Shown here: in pieces, positions 55,353 through 64,000 of the stretch
How positions within the stretch are numbered: the first letter of the stretch is position 1
How the letters are laid out: each line of letters starts with the position of its first letter
Assembly (NCBI GenBank): GCA_021029095.1
Contig: JAJOHG010000090.1
Span: forward strand, 46,247-110,246
DNA from: Phellopilus nigrolimitatus
Lineage: Eukaryota > Basidiomycota > Agaricomycetes > Hymenochaetales > Hymenochaetaceae
Direction: 5' to 3'
Length of the DNA stretch: 64,000 nucleotides
Notes under the pieces: generated by a model
Database searches by the model: none
The model's input: the letters and a program-made list of their open reading frames with translations, nothing else
Told to the model about the DNA's origin: nothing
Position numbers and translations under genes: made by a program

Positions 55353-57117
55353 ATGTCTTCCAGTACAGCTGCGCCAGTCAATTACGATCTCTTCATCGGC
55401 CCTCTCCTCGTCGGTGTCGTCGCCAATGCTGTCGTCTTCGGAATATGCATCATGCAACTTGTTGAATATATCATTTCGAAGTACAAGGATAGCTGGAAGC
55501 TTGTGTATGCTTTTACTGTCTTGCATCTTATTTTTCCCACAATCATATTCATCTTGATTTGGTTTTCGACAGATTTCTCATCTGGTGGGTGTTCGCAATA
55601 GACATCTTCCAGGTCGGCAATTCGGTGTCCATGCTCTGGCATTACATCGTCACGAACTTCGCGAACCCCGAGGCTCTCGCGTCTGGGCCGTGGGAATATG
55701 CCTCGCTGCCCATATTCAACGCATTGTCAGTGTTTTGGATTTCCTGCACTTACAGCCAACATAAAATAACATATTGGATTACTGTACAGTGCGACCATTC
55801 CGATTCAGCATTTCATGGCGTGGCGCATCATGCGTTTCTCGGGGTCGAAACTGCTCTTCGCGTACATATCTGTCCTCTCGCTCGCGCAGGCGGCGCTTGG
55901 CGCAACGGCTGCGTCGTTTGGACTTAAAATGACTTCGATCGCATCGCATGTCAAGTTAATCCCCCTCGCGGACGCGTGGCTTGCCACTTCTGTTGCGTGC
56001 GACATGAGCATAACGTGTGTACTTGCAGATTTCAGTTGACTTCATGAATCTGTTCTGAACTCGGACTACTATACAGATTGCTCCTGCTGTACTATCTTAA
56101 CAGAAGTCGCACAGGCTTCAAACGTAAGTCGTTAGACCTTTCTTTTCTTTCCTGTTACATGTCGCTCGAATGAATAGACGCTTATTCTTTTCGCGTTTTG
56201 TTTTTCGATGGAACTACAGGAACTGACTCGATCATTAACCGGATCTGTCGCTCGACTGTAGAGGCTGCGGTCCCGGTCTCTGTCTTATGTGTACGCTCGC
56301 GCTTTCATGCACATGTCTTATCCACTGACTTTCTTTTCCTTATCTAGCTTTGCGATCTTATTTTCCTTGTACGTTTTGGCAACTTTATCCATATTCCCTT
56401 TCCCAAATATCATCTCTTCCGATACTAACGAGTAATTGCACAGACTTTAATGCCGAGTACGAATCTCCATTACATGTTTGCGTTGCCGATTGGACGTCTG
56501 TACACGTGCGTACCTTCTTTCTAATCATCCTGCCTTTGCTTACTTGTTATTTACTCATGTGCTTACTGCAGCAACACCCTCTTATCCGTGCGTATATCTT
56601 ATGTGAACCTTAGTGATTAAACTAGGTTGCTGATTGCGAATATACGATGTGTTAACAGACACTGAATGAACGAGAAACGCTCCGCTCCTCGTTCCAGAAC
56701 AACACACCCTCGCATGGTCTAAATCTCTCTGTACGTTTCATTTTACTGGTTTCGTTTCTATTCAGGAAAGCTGACTTTTAAAAACTTTGACTGGCGCGAT
56801 GACTGGTTTTCGTTGTTTTCTCTTGCACATAGGCTCTGAGCTCGACGAAAAACCGCTTCTCTGGCCAATTCTCAGGCATGCCAAGCTTGCGTCCTCCACC
56901 GATGCGCATCAACGTCGAGCAGGACATCAGCATGCAGACGGATGGGCTCGAGCTCGAGTCCCAGTTTTCGTCGCCGAGCACGCCTATCGAAAAGGTCAGC
57001 CCACGGTTCCTGTCGCTGACAATGTCGGAGCCATCGGAACAAGAACATGAGAAGGGACAGGTTCTGGATGAGAAGCGTGACATCGAACTTGGGCAGTCTT
57101 TTGATGCAGAGCGATGA
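55353..57117 (+). CDS. DUF6534 seven-helix membrane protein, copy 3
   Basis: Paralog of the tandem pair at 38.8-42.8 kb but on the plus strand and in ordinary base composition. The start MSSSTAAPVNYDLFIGPLLVG is followed by FGICIMQLVEYIIS, VFAIDIFQVGNSVSMLWHYIV, PIQHFMAWRIMRFSGSKLLF, SLAQAALGATAASFG, HVKLIPLADAWLATSVACDM, LLLLYYLNRSRTGF, DSIINRICRSTVEAAVPVSVLC, STNLHYMFALPIGRLYT, then TLNERETLRSS. The C-terminal tail differs from the pair (INVEQDISMQTDG.., acidic end FDAER). First intron: GTATGC donor after ..SWKLV. Closer in sequence to copy 2 than to copy 1. Function unknown. Confidence 0.8.
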
Positions 57118-57365
57118 TCCCTGAATGAAAAGTCGGGGATTGGCACGCTGTTGTGTGTATGACACATTCTTTTCTTTTTCTTTTTTCTTTTTTTTTGTCA
57201 TTGTTTTGGGCGTGAAATACCGCCATTGGAAGGATGATTCGAACTTCGGTCGAGGGTAAAGTATAACATTTTTAACAGGTAGCACTATATTCATTCGTTC
57301 AGTCGAAAGCTATACCCCCCTTTGTCTTTTTAAAGAACCATCATTGTCTCCGCCATACTATGCTC

Positions 57366-58417
57366 TCATGTAAAGTGTAAAACATTAAATCCTTGTCCAT
57401 ACGTAGCCTCCCAATCAAAATTACTATTGTGATTTTCTTTCCCAAACGCAGCAATCAGGCATTCCACTTCTTCAACGCTGCGCGTCACCTCGCTTGCGTC
57501 TGTGCGCGTCTTTCCCGTTGCGCCCTGGCCCCAGATGTGCGCGAGATTCGCGCTGAGGAACGTCCCGATGTGACGGAACGTCAGGCTGATGCGTGCGCCG
57601 TCGAACGCAGCCTCCGCGGGGGCCTTTACCGTCGGAATGCGCTGGTCCCGCCGCACGGAGTGCAGCCATGCGGCGTTGGTTGCGAGTCCCATGACGAGCG
57701 CGGAGTTGTGCGGCAGCGGAATGCGCTGCGTCAAGCGCTCGTGGCCGGAGTCCTTTTTCGTGCGCAGTGTCATGGTGCGCTGAGCACCGAGAGACAAGCT
57801 GTGATCATGCGAGGGATGGAAACAGTTCAGAGATGGAAACATTTTAGATTATGAAGATGAAGAAATCGCGCACTTGACGATGCACGACCCGCGCACGACG
57901 TCAACGGTCTTGTCGGAGTGTTCGGAGATGTAATCTCCGCCGTGTCGGTAGTATTGGATGAGCGCATGGTTGAGCGGCTGGCGCAGGACACCCGATATGC
58001 GGGCACGGATACGCTCGACGGTCGGTGAAAAAGGGAGCAGCGGCGGGGAAGCGTCTGCCGGGTGTCTGTAGACCGGAATGCTAAAGTAACCCAGCACAGA
58101 ATGCGAACTTCAATAGGCTTTCTCGATACTTGCAAGAAGATGGGAACGGACCTTCCGTCCTCAGCTATTTCGCCCTGGACAGCGACGAGGCGCGGGACTT
58201 CGCCGCCTGACAAAGCGGTACTTAGCGCAAGAACAATGTTGTCTCTTTTTTTGCCCCCCTGCATACCTCGATGGCTCATCGTATTCCATTCTACCTCTTC
58301 TTGAAGGCGTTCGAACGCGTCACCCGCCAAGTCTGCAGGGAGGACGTCGACAACAATGTACGTGTCCCCTTCACCGTACCGTTCTTCTAAGGTTTCCGGC
58401 TCGTGTGTGGATGTCAT
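57366..58417 (-). CDS. AlkB-like 2-oxoglutarate/Fe(II) dioxygenase
   Basis: Four exons on the minus strand, about 290 residues. Exon 1 encodes MTSTHEPETLEERYGEGDTY..VEWNTMSHRG; short introns follow, at about 58208-58267 and 58082-58152. The catalytic core reads YYRHGGDYISEHSDKTVDV, giving the Fe ligands His and Asp (HSD). The distal His lies in WLHSVRRD and the 2OG-binding Arg in ARISLTFRHIG; SFGxR-type AlkB features are replaced by LSLGAQRTMTL. AlkB proteins remove alkyl groups from nucleic acids or proteins; the substrate here is unknown. Intron 57-kb side: GTGCGC..CACAG at about 57803-57877. A broken second copy lies at 49.6 kb. It points away from DUF6534 copy 3 and ends 250 bp from it (convergent). 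Confidence 0.75.
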
Positions 58418-59223
58418 CTGCTTTTCTTGAGGTAAAGGCTAACGCTGAGACTTCAAGCACCAAGTTCAAACTTCAGCCACAGATTTCAACTTCGAGTTCA
58501 TTCATGAACTGATCACAGGTCGAGTCATCGCGTGCTCAGAGAAGTTGCCGCAGCGTCAGATGGCAGGGAATAGTCTCTAGTTCATGTATGTTTCATTGTT
58601 TGCCCGAGCAAGTGAGCTTATTTGTAAAGTTGTGGAACGTAAAGATGACTTCCAGAGATAGTCTATGACCAACTCACTGTCAATTCATGATAATGTAGCC
58701 GAGTTCGATTTAGTCCGAAGCCGAGCGTCACACATATTTTTCAACCCAACGATTCAGCTCTGCGAGTAGCTGCTTTGGAATTGCGAGTTAACAAAGCTCT
58801 TCTGGCGAAAAAAATACAGGGTTGCAAACAAACGCAGGGAAACCGAAGAAAACAGGACAAGCTAATCAAACATGTAAGCTCGTAGAAGTAACGCTGTACT
58901 GGAAAACATAAGAAAAATACATCGAAGTGGGTTCAGCAAGCGAATAAATAAAGATAAAGTTAGAAATGAAAGAAAGAATGAAAGAAAAAAATGGGGTCTA
59001 CAGGGGGAGAGGCACCAGCTGGGCTACAGCATAAGATCTGGCGACGAAGTTCGAAGTTCGAACCCCTACTGCAGAAGATATGTTGGCCTGAGCCAGTTCA
59101 CAGTCTGTATCCACCTAAAGCTTCCCATAGAATGCTGATATTACGCTAGGCGGCTGGACTCCAGACGCGAACGGCGTTCCCCTTCTGCAATAAACGCTCG
59201 TTAACGTGAAGCGGAGGTGAAGG
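58418..59223. other. Intergenic, with a promoter-like remnant
   Basis: No gene. TGTTGGCCTGAGCC at 59081-59094 repeats, in plus orientation, the conserved promoter word of members A and B. CAAACAAACGCAGG at about 58828-58841 resembles the word in the 3' flanks of members A and B. A TTCGAA-rich stretch at 59050-59063 recalls a tRNA T-arm but no cloverleaf fits. Confidence 0.45.
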
Positions 59224-60754
59224 TCATCGCACTGGTATATCTGTGCAAATATCCATATCGCTCCTGTCCTCCATCGGATGGCTATCTGGCGGAGGCGCTA
59301 ACTCCGATCTCCGGTAACAGGCGTTCGTCCTCGTGGGGTCAAAGCTGAAGGAAAGGAAGGGATCAAAGGGGGGCAGATCGCCACAAGCTTGTGGACGTCT
59401 CCCGGTGTGTTGCCTGCGCCGTCGTGATGGACGAAGCCAATCGCTAGAATGTTTGACTCGTTTACGACGCGAAAAGTCCGATTTGCCTTCGTCCATATCG
59501 TCGCCTTCGACCTCACAGACCGGCGAGCACTTTCGTTTCATGCCCGTACGCATGCTTTCACCATCAGATGACGACCTCAGATTGGATCTCTGTGTATGAG
59601 CTTCATCGCATTTACGCTTCTTGTTTTCCTGAGGCATTCGGTTGCGCGCGAATATGGGCAAAAATAGTGCTTGAAGTTTCGTAGGGAGACAGCCAGTGGC
59701 AGTGTATGAGTCTGGATAGGAAAGCAGGGTGAGGATCTTTTCAAGAGCGGCAGGAACTGCATATGAAGCAACTGCAGGACCAAAAGGTCCATGCTGCTTG
59801 CGTTCTTCCTCGTCCCGTCTCCAATCGTAGCGCAAGGATGTATCGCGGCTCACTACCCATTTCTGCTGGAATTCACGTACAGCTTGCTTAGACGGCCGCG
59901 TCACTCCGTCTTCCATCATAAGCACGGTAGGCTCCATTGCGGCTAGCTGAACAAGGCCCTCCCCCAGAGTGTGCCGTCCGTCTGTCCAGGTGAGGCAGTC
60001 GCCCAGCGGGAGCCAACCCCGCATAACCATGAAGACGAGCTCGATTTCAGAGCAAGCATTGTCGAGAGCGTAGTCCGCGCAGCCTTTTTCGAGCACCATG
60101 GCGCGGACGGTGAGAAACCATTTATATGCTCGAGTGGGGTCGAGCGCGTACGCCGAGAGGCTATTGATCTGAGCGTCGATGCTCTCGGCCGTAGCGGCGC
60201 ATGGATTTGGCGGTGTATGAAGGTATGATTCGTCCTCCTCTATCGGAACTTCTTTGGCGTCACTGGGGCTCAGTGAGGGGGCCAGTGACTCCGAGGGTTT
60301 CTGACGGGTGCGATGCCGTCTTCCTGAGGCCTTTGTCTCGCTGGTTCCAGATTTACGATCATTGTAAAAGCGTTTGCCGTCTGCAGAAGCCTGCTCGTTA
60401 GCCGCGTGCACCTGTGCACGTAATTTCTGTAGGGAGAAACGCGCACAATCGTGAGTTCAATTTTATTCAGATAATAAGTACACGGTAATGGTTCACCTTA
60501 TAAACGTATTTCTTCTTCTTCAGGTTCAACTCGCTAGCAAGGCGTAAAACTTTGGAGGAAGATGCGGCGCGGCTTCTTTTGTGCGCGATGTGTTCTTCTA
60601 CTGGTCGTTGGCGCGGAGGAGCATCGCGTTCTTTTACTGGTCGTTCGCGCAGAGGAGCGTCGTGTTCTTCCACTGGTCCTTGGCTCGGTGATGAGACGCA
60701 GTAATCTCGCCCACAGATAAGATAGCTCAGAAGTCTTTCGAGTTTTCCAAACAT
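59224..60754 (-). CDS. Disordered protein, lineage-specific family, member C (short)
   Basis: Two exons, 60754-60497 and 60426-59224, about 486 residues. The N-terminus MFGKLERLLSYLICGR is unlike A and B and carries three imperfect repeats around RPVEEHDAP. It ends in a basic segment (LNLKKKKYVYK). The conserved domain follows: YKWFLTVRAMVLEKGCADYAL, RGWLPLGDCLTWTDGRHTLGEGLVQLA, TRPSKQAV, HGPFGPAVASYAVPAALEKIL. The long acidic repeat region of A and B is missing; instead there is a short basic tail (KRKCDEAH, RRKRVKHSS). This member shows that the about 180-residue domain is the constrained part and the rest is free to change. Function unknown. Confidence 0.65.
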
Positions 60755-61250
60755 TGTCTCTTAAGCAGATATGTTAGTAACAGCTCCTTAAAATTTGAAG
60801 CACGCCGACTCACAATCCGGCAGTCCGATGGTTTTAATTGATTCGCGGGTGGTGATAGACGCTGGGGGGTACCGAGACGAATGATAGAGGTTTCGCAAGA
60901 GGTTCACAAGTTAGATCGGTCAAAAATGTGGGTAAGGTCTTCCGTGAACACCTTGGCTTTATACCTTCAGCCGTTCGAGAGCTTTGACGTTTGCCGAAGT
61001 GCTATGGCCCTCTGATGGCTTTGAACTGATGGTGAACGACAAAGCGCTCTGGGAAGCCATCGGAGAGCCTCTCGTAGCCGTCGTCCTTGCCTTGCATTGA
61101 GAATCGGATTAGGATTTGTCCACTTTATTATCTGTCCACTTTATTGGAGCCTAGCGAGGCCACCGACGCCGTTCGTGACATTGATGACCGGGGCTGTACC
61201 TAGTAAGTACTGATAAGTATCGAAATAGGCGGTACACACATACCTCTCCT
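60755..61250. other. Intergenic, no gene seen
   Basis: Promoter side of member C. A near-duplicate GTCCACTTTATTATCT / GTCCACTTTATTGGAG occurs at about 61118-61148. No coding motif. Confidence 0.4.
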
Positions 61251-61484
61251 TTACAGACAATCCGGTTTTTTGCATGATTGGGCAAGGATTGGAGGTAAGT
61301 TGCATTCTGTAGATAAGGAGAACAGTCTGAGCAGAGCGACTCCCAAACGAGCGATGTCGGCAAACGACGGAGGCGCGCGACGCGTCCTTCCATCACCATA
61401 GCTAGGCTTGTTCTCGGGCTTCGTCTTCACTGTCCTCGACGCGGCATTGATTTTTTTGAACGGCAAATAAGCAAATTCCGCCAA
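61251..61484 (-). CDS. Hypothetical small protein
   Basis: Frame of 77 codons starting MAEFAYLPFKKINAASRTVK, basic at the N-terminus. A good intron (GTATGT..TTACTAG on the minus strand, about 61200-61245) lies just downstream, and behind it a frame reads APVINVTNGVGGLARLQ with a stop, so the true gene may be spliced and extend to about 61152. I could not connect all exons in one phase. It is divergent from ATG22, sharing a 100-bp promoter gap. Confidence 0.35.
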   Translation of the reverse strand: MAEFAYLPFKKINAASRTVKTKPENKPSYGDGRTRRAPPSFADIARLGVALLRLFSLSTECNLPPILAQSCKKPDCL

Positions 61485-61591
61485 ACCTTTCAGTTTGAAG
61501 TTTGAGTCGGGTATTGTTTCTTGTTTGAAGTTGGGAACGTTGAATACCCGGAGGAACGTCCCCTTCCCGAACAGTTCATGTTCGCCGAGCT

Positions 61592-63586
61592 ATGAACCAA
61601 ACCGATACACTTGTAGAAGAGTCTGCCGCGTCGCACTCATTTGATGAGGTGAAGGCCAAACGCCACTTGCGTGGATGGCTTAGCTATGCGTTTGCGAGGT
61701 CTGTGCTTCTCTAACCTACTTCTCATCAGACTAAGGCACTAAACGGTATGCAGTGAAGTTTTTGTCGTTGTCTCTCTGACGATGTTCCTGCCCATTTGCC
61801 TCGAGCAGTTCGCGCGGGACAATGGCGTGCTCCTTCCCGACAAAACAGAGCCCTGCGTGAGCTTGAAGGCGACGCCCCATGCACGTGCGGATGCGAGTGC
61901 CATGGCGGAGGAGATGAGGTGTGTAGTGCAAATTGGGTGGGCATGGGTCGACAGTGCGAGCTTCAGGTACGTTTCTAGAGCACGATTCAAGGAGTTGAAG
62001 ATCTGAAAAAAGGGAGTACAGTTTATATGTATACTCTACTTCCGTCGCATTGCAAGCGCTGACGGTGATCTCCATGGGCGGGATTGCGAACCACCGTACG
62101 TCCCGTTTTTCTAGCCAAGAGTGACACATTGGTTTGACATTTTACTGCACTGTCCCATTAGCACCACACCGCAAGCTCTCCCTCCTCATTTTTGCTGCCC
62201 TCGGTTCTGTGTCCGCCATGCTCTTTCTCGCAATACCCTCTTCATCCCGCATATGGCTACTCGTTGCTCTCTGTGCAATACTTGCCAACGTCGGTTTCGG
62301 CGCAAGCGTCGTCGCAATGAATGCGTATCTTCCTACGCTGGCCCGCGAGGATAAGTACGTAGTTGCCGCACAAGAAGAACTGCATGCTTCCGAGGTCGAG
62401 GATAGGGAAACGATAAACGGAGATGTAGGGGATAGGCATTCTAACGAAGATTCACAAATCGAGCCTCTACTCGCATATGATGAGAATAGCGAGCACCGCA
62501 CACCTGCGTCTTCGGAAACGCAAGCTCTTCGGGAGAAGTACGCTTCCGTTCTTTCGCGCACGACTGCTCGCATCTCTGGTTCAGGCATCGCCCTTGGTTA
62601 CTTTGCGGGCATTGTTGCTCTCGTACTCGCATTGATTCCCGTGATGGGACTCAAGGGTTCGACATTTGCGTTGCGACTGGCAGTTGCAGCGAGCGGGGTG
62701 TGGTGGGCATTGTTCACGCTTCCCGCATGGGCATGGCTTCCCGGTGCTGACAATTTTGTGCAAGGAAAGGAGAGGAAACAGTGGAGCTTGAGACACGAAG
62801 TTCAGAGTGCATGGAAGCGCCTAGGACGAATGCTACGCTGGAAGGAGATCAAAAAGCTGAAGAACACATTTCGCTTCCTCGGGGCGTGGTTCCTCCTTAG
62901 CGACGGGTTCACAACAATCACCTCCACAGCGCTCCTCTTCGGGAAGACGAGCCTGCACATGTCAGCCTCTGCGCTCATCCTCGTCGGCTTGCTCGTGAAC
63001 ACGGCCGGCATCCTCGGTGCGCTCATGTGGCCGCGTTTGCAGCGCCATCTCCGCTGGTCAAATCAACGTGTGCTTGTCGTGCTCGTCGCGATGTGCAGTT
63101 TGATTCCCACTTATGGGTGCCTTGGTTTTCTGCCGATGTTCCGCGACCCAAGCTCGGACGAAGATCTGATTACCGCTGCACGCGTCGGCGGGCTGACGAC
63201 ACAGGGTGAAATGTTCGGGCTCGCGGTGTATTTCGGAACTGTCTATGGAGCGTTCCAGGGGTACGCGCGTGCATTCTACGCAGAACTGATACCGCCGGGT
63301 GAGGAGGCACGCTGGTACGCGCTTTACTCTATCACTGACAAGGTAAGAGCTTCCACTAGTGTCATGCGTTCATATGCCGATACCTTGTTAGTCGAGCTCG
63401 TTTGTCGGGCCGCTTGTCGTCGGACTCATCGCGGACGCGACAGGCAACATCCGCTACTCGTTCTTCTTTTTGGTTTTCATGGTTTGGGCCGCCGTTCCCT
63501 TTCTTGTTTGTGTCAATGTGGAAAAGGGACGTGAAGACGCGCAGAAATATCGCGTGGAGGAGCGAGACGGTCGCGGATACTCGTAA
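61592..63586 (+). CDS. ATG22: Autophagy-related protein 22, vacuolar amino-acid effluxer
   Basis: Five exons: 61592-61698, 61754-61966, 62022-62095, 62162-63342 and 63392-63586; 589 residues, all phases consistent. An MFS-like fold with about 12 membrane segments. Landmarks are LRGWLSYAFASEVFVVVSL near the N-terminus, the PICLEQFARDNGVL motif typical of Atg22, GFGASVVAMNAYLPTLARE, GIALGYFAGIVALVLAL, FLGAWFLLSDGFTTITSTALLF, and the C-terminal ARAFYAELIPPGEEARWYALYSITDK and SFVGPLVVGLIAD. A hydrophilic insert (about residues 205-265) is disordered and acidic, as in fungal orthologs. The protein releases amino acids from the vacuole after autophagic breakdown. Start ATG at 61592 opens the conserved N-terminus. 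Confidence 0.9.
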
Positions 63587-63825
63587 ATCGCGGTGCTTGT
63601 ACTCTCCTTGTATTTATACTACATCTGGGATCTCTTTTTTGTTATAGCTGTAGTATAGCCAAAGTATAGTTTGAACGATCTCCAGTGTGGCGGCGTGACC
63701 GATGTGACGCGACGCGCCACCATGGTTGTCACAGCGCGTTTTTTGTTCTTTACTACCCGCCAGTCGACCTTGTTCCTAACAGCTCCTTCTCGACATCACC
63801 TTCTCTGATTCTCGGACCTATCACA

Positions 63826-64000
63826 ATGAGCGACAAAGAGACTGAATCCAAGCCAAGCCCGAAACTAAGCCGGACCTAAATAGAAAAGTAACATCATTGT
63901 TCAACACGAGTCAGAGGTGTGTTGCTCGTGTTCTATACATGCTAGTTTGTATGTACGCTGACTGCCCAAATGCAAAACGCGTATATCGCATTCCGTCGTG
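63826..64000 (+). other. Possible 5' end of a further gene, uncertain
   Basis: An ATG at 63826 opens MSDKETESKPSPKLSRT followed by a stop at 63877. It could be a first exon whose donor I cannot fix, or a chance frame. The window ends before more can be said. Confidence 0.2.

Noticed and set aside
58995..59075. tRNA-like stretch with TTCGAA and CCCC
   Set aside because: No acceptor, D and anticodon stems can be paired together; only a T-arm-like piece is visible.

Overview
The window reads as nuclear DNA of a filamentous basidiomycete, most likely an Agaricomycete. Genes are split by many short GT-AG introns of about 45-80 nt, spacing is compact, and the families present are typical of mushroom-forming fungi: DUF6534 seven-helix proteins, F-box-like proteins, BCS1-like AAA ATPases, small kinase-like proteins and a Rua1-type transcription factor. 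There are no bacterial operon features, and I found no convincing rRNA or tRNA gene.

Layout. 1-2.6 kb holds only relics: a broken copy of a small gene whose relative lies at 21.8 kb, and two fragments in opposite orientations of the TCP11-like gene at 9.5-11.6 kb. 2.7-4.5 kb is a subtilisin-like (S8) protease pseudogene. 4.7-5.3 kb is a PIF/Harbinger-type MITE. 5.9-7.2 kb is an AT-rich F-box gene. 7.5-8.8 kb and 16.3-17.6 kb are inverted copies of a kinase-like gene enclosing a TCP11-like gene, a rhodanese-tailed protein and a second F-box gene. 18.6-21.2 kb is a BCS1-like ATPase locus with a duplicated N-terminal domain. 23.0-24.4 kb is the Rab geranylgeranyltransferase beta subunit. 24.8-25.9 kb is a tandem duplication containing two overlapping long palindromes. 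27.8-29.9 kb is a low-complexity, probably nuclear protein. 32.1-33.0 kb is a chimeric relic made from pieces of two neighbouring genes. 33.4-34.2 kb is a p24 cargo receptor.

From 34.6 to 60.8 kb the window is a patchwork of duplicated families. Three members of an uncharacterised, largely disordered family lie at 34.6-37.4, 50.6-53.2 and 59.2-60.8 kb. Three DUF6534 membrane proteins lie at 38.8, 41.1 and 55.4 kb. One AlkB-like dioxygenase lies at 57.4 kb, with a relic at 49.6 kb. A Rua1-type transcription factor (45.7-48.4 kb) sits inside a very GC-rich block of about 38.7-48.5 kb. The right end carries ATG22 (61.6-63.6 kb), the vacuolar amino-acid effluxer.

Housekeeping functions (BET2, p24, ATG22, TCP11-like) all concern membrane trafficking, vacuole or signalling, but nothing indicates a functional cluster; they are best seen as single genes separated by lineage-specific, rapidly duplicating and decaying genes. 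The most unusual features are the fold-back palindrome at 25.2-25.5 kb, the disordered family whose first intron follows directly after the start ATG, the BCS1 locus with two N-terminal domains, and the chimeric relic. Intron boundaries were assigned by eye from reading frame and GT/AG signals.
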